Assembly (NCBI GenBank): GCA_947625655.1
Contig: CANQPD010000015.1
Span: forward strand, 1-64,000
DNA from: an uncultured Dysosmobacter sp.
GTDB lineage: Bacteria > Bacillota > Clostridia > Oscillospirales > Oscillospiraceae
DNA: 64,000 bases
Direction: 5' to 3'
Shown: positions 15,548-26,300 of the stretch, piece by piece
Layout: every line of letters starts with the position of its first letter
Numbering within the stretch: position 1 is the first letter of the stretch
Notes under the pieces: model-generated
Seen by the model: the letters and a program-made list of their open reading frames with translations, nothing else
Told to the model about the DNA's origin: nothing
The model's database searches: none
Made by a program: the position numbers and the translations under genes

Positions 15548-15613
15548 TATGCCCATACATAGCCGTCTGTTTCGCCGCAGGCGGCTAAATCTATGAAAGG
15601 AGGGAACCCCAAA

Positions 15614-16435
15614 ATGGCGAAACCGAAAGTGTTGAGTGTAGCAAATCAAAAGGGCGGAGTTGGCAAAAGCACGACGGTCTATAACCTGGGGGCCGGTCTT
15701 GCGCTGGAAGGAAAGAAAGTTCTCCTGCTGGACGTAGACCCCCAGGGTGATCTGACCAAGATGCTGGGCCAGCGCAAGCCCCACGACCTGTCCCTGACCC
15801 TTGCCAACGCCATGAACGACGTTGTGGCTGGGACGATGCCCCGCGATCACCCGGAGATCATGTACCACCATGAGGGCTTTGACTTTGTGCCAGGAAACCG
15901 CAGCCTGTCCGCCGTGGAGGTGGGGCTGGTGAACGTGATGAGCCGGGAAACGGTGCTGCGGCAGTATGTGGACAGCGTGAAGCGGGATTATGACTATGTT
16001 CTGCTGGATTGCCGCCCCTCGCTGGGTATGCTGGTCATCAACGCCCTGTCCGCATCGGACTATGTTCTCGTCCCCGTCCAGGCGGACTATCTGGCGGCGG
16101 AGGACATGACGGAGCTGGTGGGGACGGTGCGGAGCATTCAGCGTCAGATCAATCCCCGGCTGAAAATCGGCGGCGTGTTCCTGACGATGGCGAATGAAAC
16201 CACGTTCCGCAAGGACATCGTGAACAGCGTCAAATCCAACTTTGGGCGTCACCTGCCCGTGCTGGACACGGTGATCCCGGCCACGGTGCGGCTGGCGGAG
16301 GTCAGCACAGCGGACAAGAGCATCTTCCAGCACGAACCCAGGGGACGGGCGGCGGACGCCTACCGCAGACTGACAAAGGAGGTGCTGGACATTGGCAGCA
16401 AAGAGCGCAGCCGGACTTCTGACCTCAGTAGATAG
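15614..16435 (+). CDS. parA: ParA/Soj-type partition ATPase
   Basis: 273 residues from ATG 15614, after AAAGGAGGG; an upstream in-frame ATG at 15593 overlaps that ribosome site and is rejected. It has the deviant Walker A KGGVGKST near residue 12, the DVDPQGDLT segment and YVLLDCRPSLGML (Walker B region). With ParB it segregates DNA, which implies that the element spends time as a replicating circle. The gene overlaps parB by 44 bases and begins the rightward element genes. Confidence 0.95.
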   Translation: MAKPKVLSVANQKGGVGKSTTVYNLGAGLALEGKKVLLLDVDPQGDLTKMLGQRKPHDLSLTLANAMNDVVAGTMPRDHPEIMYHHEGFDFVPGNRSLSAVEVGLVNVMSRETVLRQYVDSVKRDYDYVLLDCRPSLGMLVINALSASDYVLVPVQADYLAAEDMTELVGTVRSIQRQINPRLKIGGVFLTMANETTFRKDIVNSVKSNFGRHLPVLDTVIPATVRLAEVSTADKSIFQHEPRGRAADAYRRLTKEVLDIGSKERSRTSDLSR

Positions 16436-17348
16436 TATGTTCACCACCCAGGAGGAACGGGACAACGCCCAGCGCAGCTATGTGATCGACCTGCCCGCCG
16501 CCGAGATCAGCGATTTTCCCGACCACCCGTTCAAGGTGCGGATGGACGAGGAAATGGAGCAGATGGTGGAGAGCGTCAGGGAGCGGGGCGTCCTTTCCCC
16601 CGTGCTGGTGCGGCCCATGCCGGACGGCAGCTATCAGATGGTGTCGGGCCATCGCCGCAAGTTTGCGTCAGAGCTGGCGGAACTGCCCACGGTGCCCTGC
16701 ATCGTCCGGGAGCTGACCGATGATGAAGCCATCATTATCATGGTGGACAGCAACCTCCAACGGGAGCGCGTTCTGCCCTCGGAAAAGGCGTTTGCCTATA
16801 AAATGAAGCTGGACGCTATGCGACGGCAGCAAGGAGAGCGCACAGATTTAACTTCTGTCCCACCGGGACAGAAGTTAGGAAAGACCTCAAGAGAGTTACT
16901 GGCGGACAATTCTCCTGACAGCAACACCCAAATCCAACGCTATATCCGCCTGACGAACCTTGTGCCCGAACTGCTGGACATGGTGGACAATGCTGTGCTG
17001 AAAGAAAAGGACACGCTGCAAATGGCCCTGCGCCCCGCCGTGGAGCTGTCCTATCTGCCGGAGAACGAGCAAAATGCCTTGTTGGAGGTCATGGAGAGCG
17101 AGGACTGCACTCCATCTCACGATCAGGCAATCAGAATAAGGGACTTATCAGAAAATAGTATGCTAACCCCCAAGGCTATTAAGTCCATCATGCAGGAGGA
17201 AAAGCCCAATCAGGTGGAGCAATTCAAGATACCCCGGAGCCGCATCGACAAGTTTTTCCCTGCGGGGACGCCCGCACAGACGATCGAGGATACCATCGTG
17301 AAGGCGTTGGAGATGTACCGCAAGCGGGAAAGGGCGAGGGAGCGATGA
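16392..17348 (+). CDS. parB: ParB/Spo0J-type partition protein
   Basis: 318 residues. The start is TTG at 16392, 9 bases after AAAGGAGG and inside the end of parA, so the two are coupled. The N-terminal ParB/Srx domain shows HPFKVR, VRERGVLSPVLVRP and VSGHRRKFASELA (the CTP-binding GHRR patch), followed by a helix-turn-helix region. The C terminus is Arg- and Glu-rich. It binds centromere-like sites; I could not identify a parS sequence. Confidence 0.95.
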   Translation: MAAKSAAGLLTSVDSMFTTQEERDNAQRSYVIDLPAAEISDFPDHPFKVRMDEEMEQMVESVRERGVLSPVLVRPMPDGSYQMVSGHRRKFASELAELPTVPCIVRELTDDEAIIIMVDSNLQRERVLPSEKAFAYKMKLDAMRRQQGERTDLTSVPPGQKLGKTSRELLADNSPDSNTQIQRYIRLTNLVPELLDMVDNAVLKEKDTLQMALRPAVELSYLPENEQNALLEVMESEDCTPSHDQAIRIRDLSENSMLTPKAIKSIMQEEKPNQVEQFKIPRSRIDKFFPAGTPAQTIEDTIVKALEMYRKRERARER

Positions 17349-17362
17349 AGTTTACACCTGGG

Positions 17363-17379
17363 GGGCAGTCTGCCCTTTT
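17363..17379 (+). terminator. Small hairpin after parB
   Basis: GGGCA-GTC-TGCCC followed by TTTT, 14 bases after the parB stop. Confidence 0.45.
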
Positions 17380-17543
17380 GCGGCCCTGGCACTTTCCTCG
17401 CCCTCCCCCTCTCACACTCTCCCCCTCCAAACCTGCTGTACCTGCTGAAAAGAAAGACCCTGCCCATCCTTTTTTCAGCCGGTAAAAACCTTTGGAGAGA
17501 AGCGCGCCAGCGCACGAACCATCAAACACAGGACAGCGTTTGA

Positions 17544-17569
17544 CCCCGTGGACAGCACGGGGCTTTTTT
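17544..17569 (+). terminator. Intrinsic terminator between parB and the surface module
   Basis: CCCCGTG (17544-17550), 5-base loop, CACGGGG, then CTTTTTT. Confidence 0.85.
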
Positions 17570-17604
17570 GCGCCCAAAATCAACAAAATGGAGGTAATTT
17601 GTCT

Positions 17605-18528
17605 ATGAAACGGAAAACCATCACCCACGCGGCGCGGCTGCTGTGCGTCCTGGCCCTTGCCATGACCATGACCACCGCCGCCTTTGCCGCCGACCCGCCT
17701 GAACCCGCCCAGCCGTCACCCTGCTACCCTACCGCCGTCACCCGGAGCGAGGATGGCGGCGAGATCAGGAAGATGTACGACCTGGGGCCGGAGGACGACC
17801 CCGCTGGCATCCCCCGTTCCGACTTTGAGCAGGAGGGCTACCATTACACCCTCACCGACCTGCTGAAACAGGAGCTTCCCGCCAACGAGAGCCGCCAGCA
17901 CACGGAAACCGTGTCCGTGCCCAGCCAGAGCAAGGACATGGGCGCGGTGCTGGCCCTCCTGCCGCAGACAAAGGAGTTTGTCACCGAGGACGGCCTTGCC
18001 GGGACGCTGGCCCTGAAGCTGGACACGGTGAAGGTGGAGGTGGCCGGGTATGGCAGCGCCACCAAGAGCGTCACCGCCACCCGCACCTACCCCGGCCTTG
18101 CCGACCAGGACACGCAGTATATCCCCAAGTCCATCACCGACAACGGCCACTCCCTGACCCTCCAGACCGTCAACTGGCAGACCGAGGGGGACGGCCACTT
18201 TACCGCCGTTGCCTCCTACTCCGGCTCCGCCACCAGCTCCTATGTGAAAGGCTACACCGTCACCGCCGACTACGCTGGCACCGTGAGCCGTATCAACCTG
18301 AACAAAATCCGCTATGTGGCGATTTTCGAGGGCACGGCCCTGGAACCCACCCCCACGGAGGAACCCGGCGACACTACCGACCCCACCGACCCCACCGCTC
18401 CCGTTGACCCGACCGACCCCACTGACGCCCCCACCGGCGAGAAGAACAGCGTCCTGCCTGTTGTGGCCGTTGTCGTGGTGGTGCTGCTGGGCGGCGGTGT
18501 GTTCTACTTCATCAAACGCAGGAGGTAA
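17605..18528 (+). CDS. Membrane-anchored surface protein of the adhesin module
   Basis: 307 residues from ATG 17605 (GGAGGT 9 bases before). A signal peptide (about residues 1-28, ending AFAAD) is followed by a beta-rich domain of about 200 residues, a Thr/Asp/Pro spacer with repeated DPTDPT units, one C-terminal membrane helix (VLPVVAVVVVVLLGGG) and a basic KRRR tail. There is no LPxTG before the helix, so the protein is anchored by the helix itself. It begins the operon-like run with sortase, transglutaminase and giant CnaB protein, and may be the base or partner of that fibre. Family not recognised. Confidence 0.75.
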   Translation: MKRKTITHAARLLCVLALAMTMTTAAFAADPPEPAQPSPCYPTAVTRSEDGGEIRKMYDLGPEDDPAGIPRSDFEQEGYHYTLTDLLKQELPANESRQHTETVSVPSQSKDMGAVLALLPQTKEFVTEDGLAGTLALKLDTVKVEVAGYGSATKSVTATRTYPGLADQDTQYIPKSITDNGHSLTLQTVNWQTEGDGHFTAVASYSGSATSSYVKGYTVTADYAGTVSRINLNKIRYVAIFEGTALEPTPTEEPGDTTDPTDPTAPVDPTDPTDAPTGEKNSVLPVVAVVVVVLLGGGVFYFIKRRR

Positions 18529-18534
18529 TGTGCC

Positions 18535-19356
18535 ATGAAGAAACTGACCACTCTTTTTTCCGTTCTGTGCCTGACCCTGGCCCTGACGGTGCCCGCCAGC
18601 GCCCTGGACTACAACATCGACGGCCCCGGCGACCCGGAGTACGGCAAGTCCACCTCCATCGAGCCGGTGGTGACGGCTGACCGGGGCGAGCTGCCCAATG
18701 TGGACGTGAGCAAGAACGCGGCCCTGATCCCGCCCGGTTTTGGCTCTCCCAGCGCCTATACCCTGAACACCGGCAACCCCCTGACCCCCAATCTGGCCCC
18801 CGGCTATATGCTGGGCGAGGGAGCCGTCATCAACGGCAATACCGGCATCACCGTGGCCCCGCCCGACTTCAACACCATCCCCAGCGGCATCGTGTTCGGC
18901 GGCACCTCCACCGGGGACACGGCGACCCCCACCCCCTCCACCGGCTATACGGAGGTCACGTCCGACCTCTATTACAGCGGCGGCTATCTGGCGACCCTGA
19001 AAATCCCCAGCCTGAAGGTAAGCGTGAAGGTCTACCAGGGCACCGATGATAAGACCCTCGCAAAAGGCGCGGGCCATTTTGAGGACACCAGCATTTGGGA
19101 CGGCAACTGCGCCATCGCTGGACACAACCGTGGGGCCAACTGCTATTTTGGGGAAATCCACAACCTGAATGTGGGCGACACCATCACCCTGACCACCCGG
19201 CTGGGCACCCGCACCTACGCCGTCACCAGCGTGAACAAGATCAGCGACACGGACAACTCCCTGCTGGCCCCCACCGCCGAGAACTGCGTCACCCTGTTTA
19301 CCTGCGTCCGCAACCAGCGGGCCTACCGCTGGGCTGTCCGGGCCGTGGAGGTCTGA
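18535..19356 (+). CDS. Sortase (class D-like)
   Basis: 273 residues. It has an N-terminal signal or anchor helix, a linker of about 110 residues, then the sortase beta-barrel. Catalytic residues are visible: His in AIAGHNRG (about residue 196), Cys in VTLFTCV (about 256) and Arg in NQRAYRW (about 263). Sortases cut LPxTG-like signals and join the protein to peptidoglycan or to pilin. It starts 6 bases after the membrane-anchored protein and precedes a 2160-residue protein that ends in LPTTG, its likely substrate. The long N-terminal linker is unusual for class D. Confidence 0.9.
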   Translation: MKKLTTLFSVLCLTLALTVPASALDYNIDGPGDPEYGKSTSIEPVVTADRGELPNVDVSKNAALIPPGFGSPSAYTLNTGNPLTPNLAPGYMLGEGAVINGNTGITVAPPDFNTIPSGIVFGGTSTGDTATPTPSTGYTEVTSDLYYSGGYLATLKIPSLKVSVKVYQGTDDKTLAKGAGHFEDTSIWDGNCAIAGHNRGANCYFGEIHNLNVGDTITLTTRLGTRTYAVTSVNKISDTDNSLLAPTAENCVTLFTCVRNQRAYRWAVRAVEV

Positions 19357-19381
19357 TACCTGCTGAAAAGAAATTCGCACC

Positions 19382-19411
19382 TTAGACTGTTTCCCCCCTT
19401 TGTGGTACTGT
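19382..19411 (+). promoter_or_regulatory. Candidate element-type promoter before the transglutaminase gene
   Basis: GCACCTTAG (19377-19385), a divergent form of the GCACATTTG motif found elsewhere, then TACTGT (19406-19411) and GGGACAG. Box spacing is 18. Weak but similar to the promoter at 26909. Confidence 0.4.
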
Positions 19412-19457
19412 TGGGACAGCAAAGCCCCCAACATATCACATAAGGAGGTCGTTCATA

Positions 19458-20294
19458 ATGAAAAACAGTCTGAACCGCTTGCTTGCCGGGATCGCCTGCA
19501 CCGCCCTTATCGCCGGTTTGAGCGTTCCGGCCCACGCCGCAGAAGCCCAGCCGGAACCCTACGCCATCAGCGCCGCCCAATGGAGCCGGAAGGACTTCTC
19601 CCAGGACGCCAACCCGGACGTGTTCACCGCCACCTATGACCGGGCGCTCTACAACGCCATCCGGCAGACGTTGGTGGACGGCACCAGCGATACCGCCCCC
19701 GCCTACACGATGGTGGGCGACAGCGAGTACAGCGCCGTGAAAAACCTGCTGGGTCGGATGGAGGGTGTTGTACGGTATGAGCATCATGTCCCGGAGAACT
19801 TCACCGACTACTGGCAACACCTGGACTACTTTGCCGTGTCCGCCGCCATGCCGGAGAACTACCAAGCGCCCTTTGACTTCATCCAGCCCATCATCGCAGA
19901 AACGGCGGAGCTGGACACGGACAGTGAGAAGGTGGAGTACCTGAACGACTACCTGTGTACCCTGCTGTCCTACAAAAAGGGCAAGACGGCGGGCGTGACC
20001 CGCACCTTTGCCCAGCACAGCGGCGAACTGCAAGCGGCCTGCGGCTCCTACGCCAGAGCGTTCAAGTTCCTGTGCGGGGCGGCTGACATCCCCTGTTTTA
20101 CCATCAGCACCGACAACCACACCTGGAATATGGTCTATGCGGACGGCCAGTGGCTCCATGTGGACGTGTCCCTGAACGACCTGACGAGCAGCCATTCCAT
20201 GCTTCTCCGGGAAAACTACCCCAACCATCCAGACCGAGCGCCGGAGCAGACGGCTTTTCTACAAGAGCTGTTCGTCCCCGGAAGTACAAAGTAA
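19458..20294 (+). CDS. Secreted transglutaminase-like protein
   Basis: 278 residues with a signal peptide (about 1-27, VPAHAAE). The second half has the papain-like transglutaminase core: Cys in QAACGSYARAF (about residue 195), His in DNHTWNMV (about 220) and Asp in WLHVDVS (about 236). Family members act as transglutaminases, proteases or amidases. It sits between the sortase and the thioester/CnaB protein, with AAGGAGG before the ATG. A role in crosslinking or trimming the surface fibre is inferred from this context only. Confidence 0.85.
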   Translation: MKNSLNRLLAGIACTALIAGLSVPAHAAEAQPEPYAISAAQWSRKDFSQDANPDVFTATYDRALYNAIRQTLVDGTSDTAPAYTMVGDSEYSAVKNLLGRMEGVVRYEHHVPENFTDYWQHLDYFAVSAAMPENYQAPFDFIQPIIAETAELDTDSEKVEYLNDYLCTLLSYKKGKTAGVTRTFAQHSGELQAACGSYARAFKFLCGAADIPCFTISTDNHTWNMVYADGQWLHVDVSLNDLTSSHSMLLRENYPNHPDRAPEQTAFLQELFVPGSTK

Positions 20295-20374
20295 GGCAAC
20301 TGAACAAGCGCATCAGATAGGCAGACTGTGAAAACAGCCTGCCTTTTCTTATGCCCGGAAAGAAAGGAGAACCC

Positions 20375-23300
20375 ATGAAACACAAGCATTTCAACCGCCT
20401 GCTGTCCATGCTGCTGGTGGTGGCTACGCTGTTCGGCATCCTCGCCGTCCCCGCCAGCGCCGCATCCCTGGAAAGCAGCGGCACCGTAACGATCCAGCAG
20501 GCCGGGTACGGCAAGTACCTGGGCACCACCAAGGGCAGCTCCATCGGCGGCGGCTACTGGAAGTACACCAGCAACGACGGTCTGACCGGCACCGCCTACT
20601 GCGTCAACCACGGGCTGAAAGGGGTATCCCCCTCCAAGGCCCTGACCGTCCAGCCCTATAACCGCAACCCGCAGACGATGGGTGTGTTCGCAAGCGGATA
20701 CCCCAACCGAACGCTGGAACAGTTTAAGGAGCTGCACCAGGACGATGTGCGGGGCGTGAACGCGCTGACCGAGGACGAGTACAAGTACGCCACGCAGTTG
20801 GCGATCTGGGCCTCCTGCGGCCAGCTTGCTATCCCCGGCACTTCCTTTACGGCGGGCCGCGACACCCTCGCTGCGCCCACCGCAGACGCACAGAAAATCC
20901 GTATCTTCGACAGCGCCAAGGCTATGGTAAATCTGGCCCAGCATTGGACAAAGAACCTCCACACCGGCCTGTCCCTCCGGGCTGAGGAAGATAAGGACAT
21001 CCGGGGGATAGAAGTCCTCAACGAGTACGGTCTGGAGGGCGCTGCCGAGGACAACGAGGACGGCATCAAGAAGGAAACCATCAACGGCAAGGAGTATTAC
21101 ACCCGTGTGGTGTATCTGGCCTCCGCCACCTCCACCTGGATCGACGGGCGCAAGACCAAGGTGTACTCCGCCGACGCCCCCCAGGGCACCATCTTTGTGG
21201 CGGAGAACAATTCGCCGTTAGAGACTACGCAGGAGAATGGGGCCACCTGCTATCTGGTGGACACCAGCAGACAGCGCAACACCAATCTCAACTCCAACGG
21301 CTCGGAATATTACGGCACATTCAAGGTCTGCCTCCCCGTGGACAATGTGCCCACCGAGGGCAGCTTCACCATCAAGGCCACGGGCGGCGTGGCGCAGTAT
21401 AACCTTTTCCTGGCCTACAACCCCGCCGCGTCGGAGCAGTCCTATATCATCTCCGACCCCGGCTATACCAATCTGGACGCCCAAATCCCCTTTAAGTGGA
21501 GCGGTACGGAGGAAACCGACACCGCCAGCCTGCAAGTCATCAAGGCCGGGGCGGGCGGCGCTCCCCTGGAAGGGGCCGAGTTTACCCTGACCGGCAGCGG
21601 CGGCACCACCGTCACCGGCACCACTGACCGCAACGGGCAGATCGTGTGGCGTGACCTGCCCGCCGACGAGAAGTACACGCTGACAGAAACCGCCGCCCCG
21701 GAGGGCTATCAGATCGTGGCCCCCATGAACGTCACCCTGACCCCTGGCCGCACCGAGTATGTGACCGTCACCGACGATGTGGAGCATGGCTTCACCATCA
21801 AGAAGGTGGACGCGCAGAACAAGGGCAGCTTGCAGGGGGCCGTGTTCCGCTTTGAGCAGATCGACGGCTCCTATATGACCACCGGCATCACCGGCTTTGA
21901 CGGCACCATCTCCTTTGAGGGGGACGAGCTGCCCTACGGCTCCTACCGTGTTACGGAGCAGACGCCCCCGGACGGCTATGTGAAGTCCACCCGTGTGGAA
22001 ACGGTGGAGTGGGACGGCACCAAGGACGTGCTTATCACCTGGGAGAATGTGCGGGACATCAGCCTGACCATCATTAAGGTGGACGAGCAGACCGGCGTAT
22101 CCCTCCCCAAGGCCAGCTTTGATGTGTTCGCAGACGGCAAGCTCATTACCTCCGTCACCACCAACGACAACGGCGAGGCCCGTGTGACCGGCATCCGCAA
22201 GGAAGCCTATATTGAGATCGTGGAAACCGCCGCCCCCGCCGGGTATGTGCTGGATAAGACCCCCCACGGCATCCACATCGATCCCTACGACCCCGCCACC
22301 GAGGACGATCCCGTGCTGACCGTCACCAACCGGGCGCGGCCCGCCCTCCGCATTTTGAAGTACGACCTGAAAAGCAATTCCCCCATGCCCGATGTGACCT
22401 TTGAGGTCTGGCATGACGGCGACCTGTTTGGGGAGTACACCACCAACGCCAGCGGCGAGATTTTCCTCTACGACCTGGAACCGGGCACCTATTTGGTGAA
22501 GGAAGTCGCCACGGACGACGCCCATGTGGTGAACAGCACCCCCCAGCAGATCGAATTGAAGGCCGGTGACACGCAGACGCGGGAGCTGGTCTTTTTTAAT
22601 TCCCTGAAACCGGGCATCCATCTGGTGAAGGTGGACAGCATCACCATGAAATCCCTGCCCAACGTCCGCTTTGAGTTCAAGCTGGTGGGCGGCAGCTACC
22701 GGCAGGAGTTCACCACCGATATTAACGGTGAGATCGACCTGTCCAAGCTGGCCCCCGGCGCATACGAGGTGCGGGAGCTGGAGGCCCCGGAGGGCTACCT
22801 GGTGGACGACGCTGTGCGCGTGGTGCAGGTGAACCCGGACGAGAACGCCAAATTTGTGTTTACCAACACCCCCAAGCCCGCCCTGCGGCTTATCAAGACC
22901 AGCTCGGACGGCACCCGGCTGGGCGGCGTCCATTTCCGCATCGCCCGCATCGAGGACGGCACCCACTACCTCGACCGTATCACCGACCAGGACGGCGAGA
23001 TCAACATCGCCAAGCTGGAACCCGGCGTGTACTCCATCAAGGAAACGGCCACCGTTGCTGACCACATTCTTGACCTCCAAGAATATCATGTGGAGCTGTT
23101 TCCGGGCCAGACCAGCACCATCACCATTGAGAATCAGAAGCGGCCCAATCTCATTGTCTACAAAAAGGACGCCGACACCGGCAAACCCATCCCGGACACC
23201 ATTTTCACCGTTCGGGCGGCGGACGGCCACAGCGTAGACGAGATCAAGACGGACAGCCAGGGCAAGGCCACCCTGTCCAACCTCCTGCCCGGAGTGTACG

Positions 23301-26300
23301 AGGTAAGCGAGAAGTCCGTCCCGGCCCCCTGGCTCATGGACGCCCCCAGCCAGCTTGTGACCCTCTACCCCAACCGCGACCACACCATCTATTTTGAGAA
23401 CCACAAGAAGCCCACCCTGACGGTGAACAAGGTGGACAGCATCACCGGCAGTCCCATCAAGGGGGCCAAGTTTGAGGTTTGGTACGGCTCCAACAATACG
23501 ACCACCGGGGAGCTGAACAGCCTGGGCACCTTCTTCTCCGACGAGAACGGCCAGTTCTTTGTTGACCTGCTGCGGGACGGCTGGTACAAGGTGACGGAGC
23601 TGGCCCCCGCCGCTGGGTATACCATCAAGGAACCGGCCACCCAGGAATTTTATATCAAGGGCGGCGAGAGCAAGGTTATCACCTTCCAGAACGTGCCCAA
23701 GAACGCAATTATCGTTGAGAAGTATGATAGCGTGACCGGCGCGGCCCTCCCCGGCTGTACGTTCCAGTTGCGCTACCTGGGCGGCACCAGCGGAACGGGC
23801 GGCACCGTGATCGGCACCAAAGTCACCGGGAAGAACGGCACCGCCATGTGGACGGGCCTCAACCCCGGCGCTTATGTGCTGGAGGAAGTGGACGCGGCGG
23901 ACGGGTACAACATCATCCAGTCCTCCGAGACGATCATGCTGGCCGACAGCGGCGAACAGAGCGTTGTCACCGTCAGATTTTCCAACGCCCCGGACGGAAT
24001 TTTGCTGATCCGCAAGGTCTGTTCGGTGAACCCCTCCGTCACCTTGCAGAACGCCGAGTTCAAGGTTTTGTATGCGGACGGCACCGTTGTGGGCGACAGC
24101 AACGGCGTGTACCGCACGGACGAGAACGGGGAAATCCGTATCACCGGCCTGACCCCCGGCAAGAGCGTGGTGGTGACAGAAACCCGCGCCCCCGCTGGAT
24201 TTATCCTCGATACCCAATCTCAAACGGTGCAGATCAAGGAGGGCCGCACCGTCAGCCTGACATTCAAAAACCAGCCGAAAGGGGCCATCATCATCCAGAA
24301 ACGGGACAGCGCCACCGGCCTGCCTTTGAGCGGGGCCGAGTTCCGCGTGACGACCGCCGCAGGGTGTGAAGTGGGGCTGGACGGTGTGATTGGCACCAGC
24401 ACCTTGACGCAAAATGACATTTTCACCACAGACAGCAACGGTGAAATCAAGATCACCAACCTCGCCCCCGGCGCTTATGTACTGAATGAGATCAAGGCCC
24501 CGACCGGCTATGTGATGGACAGCGCCAGCACCAACGTGGTCATTGGGCAGGGCGGCGACACGCAGACCGTCGTTGTGAAAAACTCCAAGGCCGGGACGCT
24601 GGTCATCGACAAACGGGACGCCCTCACCGGGAAGCCCTTAAAGGGCGTCACTTTCAAGGTGACTACCTCCACGGGGGAGTTTGTACCGGCTGAAAACGGA
24701 CAGATCAGCAGCAACGGCTTGTATTTCACCGATAAGGACGGCAAAATCACCATTAACGGCGTGGTGGGGACGCTGGTGGTGACGGAAACGGCCACCATCC
24801 CCGGCTACACCATCGACGAGGCCACCCGGACACAGACGGTGGTGGTGAACCCCAACGATACGCAGACCCTCCACTTCACCAACACCCCCAGCACAACCCT
24901 TGTGATCGAGAAGTATATCGAGGGCACCACCACCCCGCTGAAAGGCGTCACTTTCCTTGTCACCGACAGCAGCGGGGCCGTCGTTGGCAATTCCAACGGC
25001 GAGTTTATCACCGATGAGAATGGCCGCATCGTGCTGAACGATTTGACCCCCGGCACTACCGTCACCGCGCGAGAGGTCAAGGCGTTGGAGGGCTATGTGC
25101 TGGACGGCCAGCCCAAGTCCATCCTTATCAAGTCCGGCGAAGTCCAGACCCTCCGTTTTTACAACGCCAAGCAGGGCACCATCGTGGTGAAGAAGCTGGA
25201 CAAGCAGACCGGCAAGCCCCTGGCCGGGGTGGAGTTCCAGATCACCTACTCGGACGGCTCCTATCTGGACGACGACTACGGCCACCTGTCCAGCAAGGGC
25301 CTGTATAAGACCGACGCCAACGGGGAAATCCGCATTTCCGGCGTGGTGGGTACGCTGATTATCACGGAAACCAAGCCTTTGCCCGGTTACGTCATGGACG
25401 AGGGAACCAAAACACAGACCGTCCGCGTCAACGCCAGTGACACGCAGACGATTACGGTGTATAACACCAAAATCGGGGGCCTCACCATCATCAAGACGGA
25501 CGAGGAAACCGGGGAGCGTATCAGCGGCGTCCAGTTTGAAATCCGCAAGCTCAACGGGGAGATCGTCGGCACCTACACCACCGACCGCTCCGGCGTCATT
25601 TCCCTGCCCGAAGCGGAAAAGGGCTGGTATCAGGTCACGGAGCTGAAAGCGGCCAAGGGCTATCAGTTGGACAGCCAGCCCTATCAGATCGAGGTGAAGG
25701 ACGGCGGCACCGCCACCCTGGAAATCACCAACCGGCAGACCGGCAGCGCCATCATCCACAAGATCGACAGCGTGACCGGCAAGGGAATTTATGGCGTGAA
25801 GTTCCTGCTTTCCGACGCCAAGGGCAACCCCGTGGGCACCTACGAGAGCGACAATGAGGGGTATGTCTATGTGGACGGCGGGCTTGCGGACGGCAAGTAC
25901 ACCGTTCGGGAGATCGAGTGCGCGGACGGCTATATCCTGGACACCCAGCCCAAGACCATCTATGTGGAGTACGGCGGCTGCACCACCATCACCTGGAAGA
26001 ACACCGCCATCACCGGGCAGCTCCAGATCACCAAGACCAGCGCCGACTACAACAGCATGAACGGCTGGCCCGCTGGCACCCCCATCCCCGGCACCGTGTT
26101 TGAGGTCTACCACTACCGCACGGGGAACCTTGTTGACACCATCCGCACCGACAAAAACGGCGTGGCCGTGTCCAAGCCCCTGCCCCTGGGCCGGTATAAG
26201 GTGGTGGAATCCAAGGCGGCTGACTTTTACGCCCTGGACAAGACCCCCATCGACGTGGAGATCGAACACGCTGGGCAGATCGTCAAAGCGGCCATGACCA

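Noticed and set aside
15509-16465. 318-codon minus-strand frame
   Set aside because: Antisense of parA, which has unmistakable ParA motifs.
21218-24412. 1064-codon minus-strand frame
   Set aside because: Antisense of the CnaB repeats. The repeat structure and GC-rich codons keep it open; composition is Gly/His/Val-rich without any domain.
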